Of a stretch of 36,480 nucleotides of DNA, positions 24,301 to 31,355 are shown piece after piece. The notes beneath the pieces were generated by a model. The model was not told where the DNA came from. It made no database searches and was given only the letters and a program-made list of their open reading frames with translations. Location of the stretch: positions 1 through 36,480 of the forward strand of contig CACFTI010000025.1 of NCBI GenBank assembly GCA_902569115.1, written 5' to 3'. Made by a program: the position numbers and the translations under genes. This stretch comes from an uncultured Verrucomicrobiota bacterium. GTDB lineage: Bacteria; Verrucomicrobiota; Verrucomicrobiia; Opitutales; Seribacteraceae. Each line of letters begins with the position of its first letter. Positions within the stretch are counted from its first letter, which is position 1.

Positions 24301-25147
24301 ATTCGAGACGGGGCAGCCATTTGGGGAAATTGTAAATTGAGGAAGAAACCACCACTTTTCTAAAACCTGCTTCGGAAAGAATTTCAGCCACCTGGATCTC
24401 ATGCTCAGGGTTTCGACAGGAATGAAAAAAAGAGATCACGGCATTCCTTTTGCCTGAGGAAACCAGATCATTGGCCATTTTCTTAATCTCCTGATAGTCG
24501 GGTGCGGTAAGTACATGGCCATCCCGATCGATGCGTTCATCAATCTCGATAATATCCTCGGTCAGGTTTTTCCTCTTTTGGGGAATCAGATCAAACAGCC
24601 CTAGTCTTCTTTGGTCACCAATCTCGAGCAAATTCCCAAAACCGGAAGTGATGAAAAGAACCGGCTCGGTGCCCTTCCCTTCCAAAAGTGCATTGGTACA
24701 GCGGGTAGTGGCCAGTCGCATCTCCGTGTCAACCGATTTCCAGTCGAGTCCCTGACGGGCAAGAATCAATCGCATTCCCAAAACCGGGGCTTCCCACCCG
24801 GATGCCAACTCAACGGCAACCGGAAGATCCACTTCTGCAGGGAGGGGGTCTTCCATGATGAGTTCCTCTGCATCTTTATCCCACCCATGGATATTGGTGG
24901 AAAAACTCTGGTTTCCCCCGAATTTCAGGGTAAACCCAATGGGGAAGTGATCGGGCCAGTTATCGGTCTTCGAAATTCTCAGTTTGCGATCTTCAATCTT
25001 TGCGATGGCCTCCGCGGATAGAGAACCCCGGGAGAGGACTTTCGCCCGGAACCATTGCGAATCAGGAGAACGACCGAGGCAGTCCGTAAAAGTACCTCCG
25101 GTGTCCACGAAGAAAGACCACGACTCCTTTCTCCCGGCTTTCTTCAT
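21398..25147 (-). CDS. 5-oxoprolinase (ATP-hydrolysing), HyuA-HyuB fusion
   Basis: This enzyme opens 5-oxoproline (pyroglutamate) to glutamate at the cost of ATP. The 1249-residue single chain joins both halves that are separate hydantoinase-type subunits in many bacteria, as in the eukaryotic OPLAH enzyme (~1290). The HyuA half begins FFVDTGGTFTDCLGR, has TTRCTNALLEGKG near 165-180, and an actin-like phosphate loop FINLDMGGTSTDVSRY at about 355-370, with GGGSICRVENGLLRVGPQSS just after. The HyuB half starts near 740 with MGAQLERTALSTNVRERLDF, then PHIPVHLGAM, GDILVANHPAFGGSHLPDV, and ends VYPGDRLVIRTPGGGGAGE. Its start overlaps the stop of the gamma-glutamylcyclotransferase gene (ATGA). Because that neighbour makes 5-oxoproline, 5-oxoprolinase is favoured over N-methylhydantoinase or acetone carboxylase-type activity. 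Confidence 0.93.
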   Translation of the reverse strand: MKKAGRKESWSFFVDTGGTFTDCLGRSPDSQWFRAKVLSRGSLSAEAIAKIEDRKLRISKTDNWPDHFPIGFTLKFGGNQSFSTNIHGWDKDAEELIMEDPLPAEVDLPVAVELASGWEAPVLGMRLILARQGLDWKSVDTEMRLATTRCTNALLEGKGTEPVLFITSGFGNLLEIGDQRRLGLFDLIPQKRKNLTEDIIEIDERIDRDGHVLTAPDYQEIKKMANDLVSSGKRNAVISFFHSCRNPEHEIQVAEILSEAGFRKVVVSSSIYNFPKWLPRLESGVVEAYLSDVLDHYLDQVQDALGQSDSLRVMSSAGGLQKRSKYRAIDSLLSGPAAGVVGAGSIAKSAGFQDFINLDMGGTSTDVSRYSGHYGYQSPHQVGDARIASTSLKIETVAAGGGSICRVENGLLRVGPQSSGAHPGPACYGFGGPLCLTDVNLLLGRLSLDDFSTPVFPEASRERLDEMISSSGKNAEDLLHGFLAVANDAMANAIRKISIEEGYDPATHALVAFGGAGGQHACGVAELLGMDRVLLPADSGLLSAYGLSCARVERLIDQPVLSPIVPEKIREMEQEMIARGKAELLEMGEQGEVIEKRAFIRLVGQDSSLEVIYREPESIVSLYQQKFEQVFGYFPSHAKIELHSLRIRIASPATTEKEETFVSHGQVTDRCGECGMDRSEITPGQIYAGPLLVADAFSTLWVAEGWTVHSGSQGSLLLERNQECQGTQNEMPAAARRELFSSRFLCLAEEMGAQLERTALSTNVRERLDFSCALLDGKGYLVANAPHIPVHLGAMGVFTRSLMQEFPHLSRGDILVANHPAFGGSHLPDVSVLAPVFGESKKPVCFLANRAHHAEIGGVSPGSMPAGSATLEQEGVVLSPQYLFEKGESRMDQIEKVLQRAEYPSRQVSENLADLSAQVASLRYGIDTMEQLIAEYGENEITQQMNALREESSLSCRHFLEGFGDSVLSGTQSLDDGDRIELQVSIQEGSAIFDFTGTAPARDDNLNAAEAIVHSAVCYCLRVLIGSNLPLNEGLLEPVSLILPTGSLLKPAFSSDASQSPGVAGGNVEISQRLVDLILSTVFQEVACSQGTMNNVIFGNNKFSHYETLGGGSGARIGQEGTSAVQVHMTNTAITDPEILENRFPVRLVAFRRRMGSGGEGTWSGGDGIEREYLFEEETQLSLLTQSRVEAPCGISGGESGMCGEQVLIRMDGAEEAMDSLVQVRVYPGDRLVIRTPGGGGAGEAELLT

Positions 25148-25596
25148 CTGGAAAAAGCAGGTGGTGGCCCATCGGCCCAGGCTTCCAGGAGTGGGAGATA
25201 GGACTCAGGTAAATTTACATCACGAGCTCCCTGGACCACAATTTCCTGATAGGGCGAAGATGGGATCCCATAATCATAGTCATTGGAAAGGTATACCCAG
25301 ACCAGTAACCGCTCTCCGCTTCGGCAGCTGATCACTTCAATTTTCTTTTTATCGTAGTATCCACCCGCAACCCCTTCATATTGATCCAAGGCCTCCCAAT
25401 GCTGAGGTAAAAGAGACCACAAACAACCACGTACCAGTCCCCCTGAAAACTCCTCAATCCCGGCATACCCGTTTCCATTGATAAAATACCGCCAATCAGG
25501 CAAGTGAACCCGTTCACCCAGTTTTGCACCGGGACAACGAGAGGCCATCTGTGCAAGATTCATATTTGAACCGTAAGCGAAGTAAGGATCGTCCAT
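25144..25596 (-). CDS. Gamma-glutamylcyclotransferase (GGCT-like)
   Basis: A 150-residue cytosolic enzyme that releases 5-oxoproline from gamma-glutamyl dipeptides. The GGCT fold signature YFAYGSNMN (YGSN at 8-11) is at the N-terminus. The catalytic Glu lies in ALDQYEGVAGGYY (E74), matching the LD-x-x-EGV-x-x-G-x-Y of animal GGCT. SSPYQEIVVQGARDVNLPESY also follows the animal pattern (SPQY-x-x-x-I-x-x-GA-x-x-x-x-LP). I use the ATG at 25596: it is preceded by GGGAGG, though with almost no spacing, and the conserved domain begins at once. A TTG 63 nt upstream would add an unconserved basic leader. The stop overlaps the 5-oxoprolinase start by 4 nt, coupling two successive steps of the gamma-glutamyl cycle. 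Confidence 0.87.
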   Translation of the reverse strand: MDDPYFAYGSNMNLAQMASRCPGAKLGERVHLPDWRYFINGNGYAGIEEFSGGLVRGCLWSLLPQHWEALDQYEGVAGGYYDKKKIEVISCRSGERLLVWVYLSNDYDYGIPSSPYQEIVVQGARDVNLPESYLPLLEAWADGPPPAFSR

Positions 25597-25788
25597 CCTC
25601 CCTAGGTTTGAGGACGATGAAAGAGGTTGCAAGCGCAAGAGTATTCGATGCTTGAACAATTTCTGAATTTAGCCATGATGGGAGGTAGCGTTAGAGACCG
25701 TTCGTCATGGATTGTCTCCTCGATTACCCCAAAAATCAGCCATCCGGTTGATTTGGACGAAACGACAGCCCGGTTCCGACTTGGCTGT

Positions 25789-25808
25789 GGATGAGCCAAA
25801 GCTCATCC
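25789..25808 (+). promoter_or_regulatory. Leader hairpin upstream of rpsO, possible S15 autoregulatory element
   Basis: GGATGAGC and GCTCATCC form a perfect 8-bp stem around a CAAA loop, ending 28 nt before the rpsO start. No T-run follows, so it is not a terminator. rpsO leaders in several bacterial groups carry (unrelated) hairpins or pseudoknots bound by S15; that role here is a guess. The rest of 25597-25836 holds no recognised gene. Confidence 0.35.
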
Positions 25809-25836
25809 CCCGGGTCGAGAAACTCATGAACAAAAA

Positions 25837-26103
25837 ATGTCAGAACAAGTAAAAAAACAATCAATCATCGAAGAAAACCGTTCCCACGAAAAAGACACGG
25901 GGTCCAGTGAAGTGCAAATCGCCTTGCTTAGTGCCCGTATCTCACATCTGACGGAACACCTGAAAACCCACCGGAAGGATTTCCACTCACGCCGGGGACT
26001 GCTCATGATGGCGGCCCGCCGTAGAAAGTTGCTCGATTACTTAAAACGTACTGATCTCAAGAGATATCAGGACATCATCGAAAAACTTGATCTCCGTCGC
26101 TAA
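25837..26103 (+). CDS. rpsO: 30S ribosomal protein S15
   Basis: S15 is a primary 16S rRNA-binding protein of the central domain of the small subunit. The 88-residue length is typical. The family core is intact: [26 protein letters not shown] followed, in a separate helix, by [22 protein letters not shown] and the closing [13 protein letters not shown] (pieces shown are contiguous domains of a four-helix protein). The start is ATG at 25837; no Shine-Dalgarno is seen in GAGAAACTCATGAACAAAAA. It precedes pnp, the widely conserved rpsO-pnp order, but a terminator and a possible separate pnp promoter lie between them. Confidence 0.98.
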   Translation: MSEQVKKQSIIEENRSHEKDTGSSEVQIALLSARISHLTEHLKTHRKDFHSRRGLLMMAARRRKLLDYLKRTDLKRYQDIIEKLDLRR

Positions 26104-26130
26104 GCAAGCGACCCCTTTTCCGGATTTCAT

Positions 26131-26158
26131 ACTCGAAGGCGTTAGCCACGAGTTTTTC
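26131..26158 (+). terminator. Rho-independent terminator after rpsO
   Basis: ACTCG at 26131-26135 pairs with CGAGT, and inside it GGC pairs with GCC around a GTTA loop, with small internal bulges. A T-run (TTTTTCTCCTTTT) follows directly. It lies 28 nt after the rpsO stop and would separate rpsO from pnp at least partly. Confidence 0.62.
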
Positions 26159-26245
26159 TCCTTTTAAACAAGCCAATCGACTCGTTGTCGCTTTGAACTA
26201 TTTAAATTGGTACCCAAAACAAGCAATCCGGCTTGGGCTGGGCGG

Positions 26246-26274
26246 ATGACGAACAAAAGAACAAATCATATAAT
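26246..26274 (+). promoter_or_regulatory. Candidate promoter just upstream of pnp
   Basis: A perfect TATAAT at 26269-26274 is spaced 17 bp from ATGACG (four of six to TTGACA) at 26246-26251. Transcription would begin about 3 nt before the pnp ATG, giving a nearly leaderless message. This fits the lack of a Shine-Dalgarno there but remains unproven. Confidence 0.3.
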
Positions 26275-26283
26275 CGTACGAAA

Positions 26284-28482
26284 ATGAAACAGAAGCATAA
26301 TGTAACCGCCGAAAAACTCGGCATCGAAATCTCAACCGGCACCTTGGCCGGTCTGGCCAGCGGAGCCGTAACCATATCCATGGGTGAAACGAATGTATTC
26401 GTTTCCGCCACCGCAGCTGCCACCTTGCGTCCTGGACAGGACTTTTTTCCACTTACGGTAGACTACCGGGAAAAATTCACTGCTGCCGGACGCTTCCCTG
26501 GAGGTTATTTTAAACGCGAGGGAAAACCGACAGAAAAGGAAATTCTTACTTCCCGTCTTTGCGACCGCCCTCTTCGTCCTCTTTTCCCGAAAGGATTCCT
26601 CAACGAAGTTCAAGTAATCGGCTATCTTTTATCCACGGATCAAGTAAATGAGGCCGATGTTCTCATGGTAAACGGTGCATCCGCAGCCATCATGATTTCA
26701 GATATTCCGTGGAATGGCCCAATCGGATGTGTCCGTCTTGGTCAAATCGACGGAGAATTTGTGGTCAACCCGACCAATGAGCAAATGTATGACTCCACCC
26801 TCGACCTTATTTATGTGGGTAGCGAGAAGGAGATGATGATGATCGAAGGATCCGCTGATCAAATCCCTGAAGATCGTTTCGTGGAAGCCCTCGAGTTTGC
26901 CCATGAAGCAATCCAGGACATCATCGAAGCCCAAAAGAAACTGGCTGAACTTTGCGGAAAAGCCAAAAAGGAATTCGATCTCGTTAAGGCACCGGATGAT
27001 GTTCTCGCCCTTTGCCGTGAAATTACCGGCAACCGGATGGAAGAAGCCATCTTTGCCGCCTCCAAACAGGAGCGCCAGGTTGCCGTTGACGCGGTCAAAG
27101 AAGATGCCACCGCTGCCTGCCAGGAAAAATTCGGAGATGACTTTGATGAAGACCATGTAAAAATGGCCTTCGAAGTTATCCAGGAAGAAGTATATCGCGA
27201 AAACATTCTCGAGAAAGGAAAACGGGCAGATGGACGTGGTCCGGCCGATCTTCGTGAAATCACCTGTGAAACTGGAGTTCTTCCACGCGTTCACGGATCT
27301 GCGATCTTTACCCGCGGAGAAACCCAGTCATTGGTTCTCAGTACACTTGGTACCAGCCGTGATGTTCAGGATCTGGACGGTCTGACGGGTGGTCCAACTG
27401 CCAAGTCCTTCATCCTGCACTACAATTTCCCTCCCTTTTCCGTAGGAGAGGCAGGAAGATTTGGATTTACCGGTCGCCGGGAAATCGGTCATGGTGCTCT
27501 TGCCGAGCGCTCCGTACTCCCCGTACTCCCTCCAGAAGATGAATTCCCCTATGCGATCCGTATCGTATCTGAAATCATGTCTTCCAATGGATCCACTTCC
27601 ATGGCCAGTGTCTGTGGCGGATCTCTCGCATTGATGGATGCAGGTGTTCCTCTTGCGAAGCATGTGGCTGGAATTTCTACCGGTTTGGTTACCAAGATGG
27701 ATGAAAACGGAAACATTGAAAAACATGTTGTTCTGACCGACATCATCGGGGCAGAAGATCATTTCGGAGATATGGACTTTAAGGTCTGTGGTACCCGTGA
27801 TGGTGTGACAGGTTTCCAGTTGGATCTGAAAATCCAGGGTCTTCCATTCGATATTGCCAAGGAAGCGGTGAAACAAGTAACCGAAGCCAGAATGAAAATT
27901 CTCGGTTCCATGGAAGAAGCTATGCCATCCCACCGCACTCAGTTGCGTGAACATGCTCCCCGGATTGAATCCGTTCAAATCGATCCAGAGAAAATCGGGG
28001 CACTGATTGGTCCTGGTGGTAAGAACATCCGTCGTATCACTGAAGTGACCGGAGCAAGCATCGACATTGATGAAGACAACAGCGGTAAGGTAAGGATTTA
28101 CGCGACAGATACCGAGTCAATGGAACGGGCCCTTAATGAAATTGATTTGGTAACCGGAGAAATCGAAGTTGGTAAGATCTATCGTGGTATCGTACGCGGA
28201 GTGAAAGATTTCGGAGCTTTTGTTGAGTGTCTTCCAGGTAAGGAAGGCTTGTGTCATATTTCAGAACTTGCTGATTTTCGTGTCAATAAGACCGAGGATA
28301 TCTGCAAGCTCGGAGATGAGATTATTGTCAAATGCATCGGCATTGACGATAAGGGACGCGTCAAGCTCAGCCGTCGTGCAGCCATGGAAGAAAATAAGGC
28401 TGACGGAGACGAAGAAAAAACCGAAGAATCACCAGCTGAAGAAACCCCAAGCGAAGAGGAAGCGGAACCCGCCAACTCCTGA
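26284..28482 (+). CDS. pnp: Polyribonucleotide nucleotidyltransferase (PNPase)
   Basis: PNPase is the phosphorolytic 3'-5' exoribonuclease of the RNA degradosome. With the ATG at 26284 the protein has 732 residues, a usual length. A TTG 51 nt upstream is open but adds an unconserved leader. The first RNase PH domain has [20 protein letters not shown] and [11 protein letters not shown]. An all-helical linker follows at about 215-310. The second RNase PH domain has [25 protein letters not shown] and the phosphate-site region around [23 protein letters not shown] domain ([17 protein letters not shown]) and an S1 domain ([20 protein letters not shown] through GRVKLSRRA) follow, then an acidic Glu-rich tail. 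Confidence 0.97.
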   Translation: MKQKHNVTAEKLGIEISTGTLAGLASGAVTISMGETNVFVSATAAATLRPGQDFFPLTVDYREKFTAAGRFPGGYFKREGKPTEKEILTSRLCDRPLRPLFPKGFLNEVQVIGYLLSTDQVNEADVLMVNGASAAIMISDIPWNGPIGCVRLGQIDGEFVVNPTNEQMYDSTLDLIYVGSEKEMMMIEGSADQIPEDRFVEALEFAHEAIQDIIEAQKKLAELCGKAKKEFDLVKAPDDVLALCREITGNRMEEAIFAASKQERQVAVDAVKEDATAACQEKFGDDFDEDHVKMAFEVIQEEVYRENILEKGKRADGRGPADLREITCETGVLPRVHGSAIFTRGETQSLVLSTLGTSRDVQDLDGLTGGPTAKSFILHYNFPPFSVGEAGRFGFTGRREIGHGALAERSVLPVLPPEDEFPYAIRIVSEIMSSNGSTSMASVCGGSLALMDAGVPLAKHVAGISTGLVTKMDENGNIEKHVVLTDIIGAEDHFGDMDFKVCGTRDGVTGFQLDLKIQGLPFDIAKEAVKQVTEARMKILGSMEEAMPSHRTQLREHAPRIESVQIDPEKIGALIGPGGKNIRRITEVTGASIDIDEDNSGKVRIYATDTESMERALNEIDLVTGEIEVGKIYRGIVRGVKDFGAFVECLPGKEGLCHISELADFRVNKTEDICKLGDEIIVKCIGIDDKGRVKLSRRAAMEENKADGDEEKTEESPAEETPSEEEAEPANS

Positions 28483-28511
28483 TTCAGAAAGTTTAAAAGA
28501 GAACTTATTGC

Positions 28512-28555
28512 AAAAGGGGAAGGATTCGCGTAAGCGAAATCCTTCCCCTTTTTTT
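28512..28555 (+). terminator. Strong rho-independent terminator after pnp
   Basis: AAAAGGGGAAGGATTCGC pairs with GCGAAATCCTTCCCCTTTT around a GTAA loop, with one unpaired A, and is followed by seven or more T. It starts 30 nt after the pnp stop. It ends only 4 nt before the surE start codon, an unusually tight arrangement. Confidence 0.87.
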
Positions 28556-28559
28556 ATTT

Positions 28560-29366
28560 ATGACCAAAGAAAAGCCATTATTACTGGCCACAAACGATGA
28601 CGGCATCCAATCAGGATTTCTGATTACCCTGGTTGAAGAACTGGTAAAAGACTTCGATGTGGTCACCTGTGCACCCGACGGAGAAAGAAGCTGGATTGGA
28701 CATGCCATCTCCAGAAACGCCAAACTGGTGCCCAAGAAAATTAAGGACTATCCATCCCTGGCCTATTCATTAAACGGTACCCCGGCAGATTGTGTAAATC
28801 TTGCCTGTGGAAATCTCCTGGACCGCGAACCCGATATTGTGGTGAGTGGAATCAACCTCGGATATAACATTACGATGCCGATGATCTTATCATCTGGCAC
28901 AGTCGGGGCCGCCATGGAAGCGAGTCTTCTGGGTCATCGGGCGGTTGCCTGCAGTATGTGTCTCCCAAATGATGAATTTGAAGATATCCGCAAGAGCGGC
29001 GGGAAAAAAATGGGAAAAAAGGTGGAAAAAAGCCTGCGTAATTCAGCCAAGGCGGTCGCAAAATACGCGAAAAACATGGCTTCGCTCACCAAACCGGATG
29101 GTCTGACCGTTCATAATCTTAATTTCCCGAGCAATTATGACGGCAAAGAGGATCCCATCCTTACTTTTGCCGACAACTTGATGCTGGGTAATCTCTTTGA
29201 GCCCGCCCCAGGGGAGAAACATCATCAATTGGTTTACCGGACAGAATGGTTGGACGAGGCTGAAGTGGAAACGGGTTCTGATCTATGGGCATTAAAGGAG
29301 GGAATGCCTTCCGTTTCGCGTCTTGATTTTCAGGGAGCCAGTGGACGTTCCTATTTTGAAGTGTAA
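28560..29366 (+). CDS. surE: 5'-nucleotidase SurE
   Basis: A metal-dependent nucleoside-5'-monophosphate phosphatase of stationary phase and nucleotide salvage. The active-site residues follow the family: N12-D13-D14 (ATNDDGIQSG), S44 (GERSWIGHAIS), and N99 within VSGINLGYN, plus SLNGTPADCVNLA and SSGTVGAAMEASLLGH. The 268-residue length is within range, though the part after about 140 contains a Lys-rich insertion (SGGKKMGKKVEKSLRNSAK). The start is ATG at 28560, right after the pnp terminator, so there is no room for a ribosome binding site outside the terminator stem. Its own transcript would have to start inside or just after that hairpin. Confidence 0.93.
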   Translation: MTKEKPLLLATNDDGIQSGFLITLVEELVKDFDVVTCAPDGERSWIGHAISRNAKLVPKKIKDYPSLAYSLNGTPADCVNLACGNLLDREPDIVVSGINLGYNITMPMILSSGTVGAAMEASLLGHRAVACSMCLPNDEFEDIRKSGGKKMGKKVEKSLRNSAKAVAKYAKNMASLTKPDGLTVHNLNFPSNYDGKEDPILTFADNLMLGNLFEPAPGEKHHQLVYRTEWLDEAEVETGSDLWALKEGMPSVSRLDFQGASGRSYFEV

Positions 29367-29383
29367 ATTATCTAACGATTGAG

Positions 29384-29644
29384 ATGTTTCATAAGATCTT
29401 CAGATGGTGGTACGAAAAGAACCGTTCTTCCTATGGAGATACTTACCGAAAAATCCAGGGCCGCTCAAAAGACCGTGACCTGATTCATTATTTCGAAGAT
29501 TTTGGTGGAGACGGACAAAACCGAACCTATTCACATTGGCTTAGAAAATTACTGGTTAAACTGATCGCCTGGGTTCTGTTTCTGATCTTTGCAGTATGGT
29601 TTGCCTATCAAAGTTATCAGGGTTTGCTGATTTACAACACCTAA
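29384..29644 (+). CDS. Small membrane-anchored protein, unknown function
   Basis: An 86-residue protein beginning 17 nt after surE. It has a basic, aromatic N-terminus (MFHKIFRWWYEKNRSSYGD), a polar middle (IHYFEDFGGDGQNRTYSHW) and one C-terminal membrane helix (KLLVKLIAWVLFLIFAVWF) with a short tail. No family is recognised. The tight spacing to surE, agreement of reading direction and a protein-like composition support a real gene. The positive-inside rule suggests the N-terminus is cytoplasmic. Confidence 0.6.
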   Translation: MFHKIFRWWYEKNRSSYGDTYRKIQGRSKDRDLIHYFEDFGGDGQNRTYSHWLRKLLVKLIAWVLFLIFAVWFAYQSYQGLLIYNT

Positions 29645-29704
29645 CGCGTATTTCGCTTGCTTGCCCTTGCTCAAAAAGGTAAGGTAACCGTTTTTTTCCA
29701 TAAA

Positions 29705-29890
29705 ATGAAGAAGACGCACAAAGGAATAGCCAAAAGATTTAAGATAACCGGTACTGGGAAAGTTAAATTTCGCAAGCCCGGGCAACGCCATTTGCGACGC
29801 AAAAAGACGACTAAACAAGTCCGTGCCGGCAATCAGGATCAGGTCTTGGCCGAAGGTATGGCCCGTCGCGTCATCCGTGCTATTTCTTAA
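29705..29890 (+). CDS. rpmI: 50S ribosomal protein L35
   Basis: The 61-residue sequence MKKTHKGIAKRFKITGTGKV, then KFRKPGQRHLRRKKTTKQ, is a standard bacterial L35, very basic and buried in the large subunit. The ATG at 29705 is chosen because the family begins MKTHK; a longer in-frame extension from 29657 has no family counterpart. infC, which often precedes rpmI-rplT, is absent from this location. No Shine-Dalgarno is visible before the start, while the next gene has one. Confidence 0.97.
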   Translation: MKKTHKGIAKRFKITGTGKVKFRKPGQRHLRRKKTTKQVRAGNQDQVLAEGMARRVIRAIS

Positions 29891-29921
29891 CCCCTTTACC
29901 CCATAATCAGGAGATTTCGTC

Positions 29922-30281
29922 ATGCCTAGAGCACGCAATGTACCCGCTACCCGCAAACGCCGTAAAAAAGTCCTTAAGAAAGCGAGAGGATACTTTGGTA
30001 ATAAATCCCGTCTTTTCAGATACGCTAAGGATGCTGTCGATCGTGCGGAATCTTATGCCTATGTTCACCGCCGGAAACGCAAAACTGAGTTCCGCCAACT
30101 TTGGATCGTACGGATCAATGCCGCATGTCGTGCCGAGGGTATCCGATATGGAGAGTTCATTCATGGCTTAGCCAAGGCAGGTATCGAACTCAACCGTAAG
30201 GTCATTTCTGAACTTGCTATCCACGAGCCTGATGCTTTCAAGGAACTTGTAGCGAAAGCCAAGGCTTCCTTGGAGGCCTAA
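29922..30281 (+). CDS. rplT: 50S ribosomal protein L20
   Basis: L20 is an early-assembling 23S rRNA-binding protein. The 119-residue protein shows the family pattern: PRARNVPATRKRRKKVLKKA, GYFGNKSRLFRYAKDAVDRA, YAYVHRRKRKTEFRQLWIVR, INAACRAEGIRYGEFIHGL and a final LAIHEPDAFKELVAKAKA. A clear ribosome binding site (AGGAG, 8 nt before ATG) is present. It follows rpmI by 31 nt in the conserved L35-L20 order; I see no obvious L20 autoregulatory pseudoknot in the short leader. Confidence 0.98.
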   Translation: MPRARNVPATRKRRKKVLKKARGYFGNKSRLFRYAKDAVDRAESYAYVHRRKRKTEFRQLWIVRINAACRAEGIRYGEFIHGLAKAGIELNRKVISELAIHEPDAFKELVAKAKASLEA

Positions 30282-30302
30282 ACCTCCCCACATAGTTTCG
30301 GC

Positions 30303-31355
30303 GTGGAGAATCCAGATCTCCAAAAAATCGTTGCCGATGCTGAGTCATCTCTGCCGGATGTTTCCAATAAACCACAATGGGAACAGACCAAAGCAACTTT
30401 TCTAGGTCCCAATGGGAGCCTGACTCAATTCGCAAAGGGCATTGGTGCCGTAGCGAAAGAAGACCGGCCCGCATTTGGTAAGGCACTCAATCAGGCAAAG
30501 GGAATCGTCGAATCCCTGTTTCAAAACCGATTGACCGCGATCGAGGAAATCGAAGACCTCAAGGCTCTCGGCGATAAGATTGACCCCACCCTTCCTTCGG
30601 TCTCTTCCCTCCAAGGTGGTTTGCATCCCCTGACCAAGACCAGAAGGAAAATTATTTCTATTTTTCGCAAAATCGGTTTCACCGTAGCCGAGGCCACAGA
30701 AGTGGAGACGGAATGGTTTTGCTTTGATGCGCTCAACACACCTGACGATCATCCAGCCCGTGATGAACAGGATACCCTCTTTTTCCCTCCCCATTCGAAA
30801 TGGGCAAATATTCAGCGGAAAAAAGATGAATCTTATCTTCTAAGAACTCATACCTCCTCAGTACAAATCAGGACGATGCTGCGTGAAAAACCGCCCCTTC
30901 GAGTAATTGCTCCGGGTAGATGTTTTCGGCGCGACACCGTGGATGCGACTCACTCTGCAAATTTCCACCAGACTGAAGGATTATTTATTGATCATAAGGT
31001 AACTGTTCGTGATCTTAAAGGAGTATTGGACTTCTTTCTTCGTGAGTTATTTGGCGAAAAAGTGGAGACGCGTCTTCGCCCCAGTTTCTTTCCCTTCACT
31101 GAGCCCAGCTTCGAGGTTGATTTGAAAGTTCCAGACCTTGGGAAATTGAGTAATAAATGGATCGAAATCATGGGCTGTGGTATGGTCGACCCGAAAGTTT
31201 TGGGGTTAGTGGATATAGATCCGGATGAATGGACTGGGTTTGCATTCGGTCTCGGAATCGAACGGGTGACCATGTTACTCCACGGCATTGATGACATCCG
31301 TCATTTTTACCAGAACGACCAACGTTTTCTATCCCAGTTCTCCAGTCAGGTATGA
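30303..31355 (+). CDS. pheS: Phenylalanyl-tRNA synthetase alpha subunit
   Basis: This is the catalytic subunit of the (alpha-beta)2 enzyme that charges tRNA-Phe. The 350-residue protein has an N-terminal coiled coil (residues ~1-85) and then the class II core: HPLTKTRRKIISIFRKIGF, motif 2 PGRCFRRDTVDATHSANFHQ, and motif 3 FGLGIERVTMLLHGIDDIR. It begins with GTG at 30303, 21 nt after rplT; the sequence MENPDLQKIVADAE fits the usual start. The stop overlaps the pheT start (ATGA), coupling production of the two subunits. Confidence 0.97.
   Translation: MENPDLQKIVADAESSLPDVSNKPQWEQTKATFLGPNGSLTQFAKGIGAVAKEDRPAFGKALNQAKGIVESLFQNRLTAIEEIEDLKALGDKIDPTLPSVSSLQGGLHPLTKTRRKIISIFRKIGFTVAEATEVETEWFCFDALNTPDDHPARDEQDTLFFPPHSKWANIQRKKDESYLLRTHTSSVQIRTMLREKPPLRVIAPGRCFRRDTVDATHSANFHQTEGLFIDHKVTVRDLKGVLDFFLRELFGEKVETRLRPSFFPFTEPSFEVDLKVPDLGKLSNKWIEIMGCGMVDPKVLGLVDIDPDEWTGFAFGLGIERVTMLLHGIDDIRHFYQNDQRFLSQFSSQV

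Noticed and set aside
25602-25799. A 65-codon minus-strand open frame upstream of rpsO
   Set aside because: No ribosome binding site or protein-like features; the region is better read as the rpsO leader and promoter area.
26698-27978. Two long minus-strand open frames (198 and 216 codons) opposite pnp
   Set aside because: Shadows of the well-supported pnp frame; no recognisable domain, and the pnp domains occupy the whole stretch.
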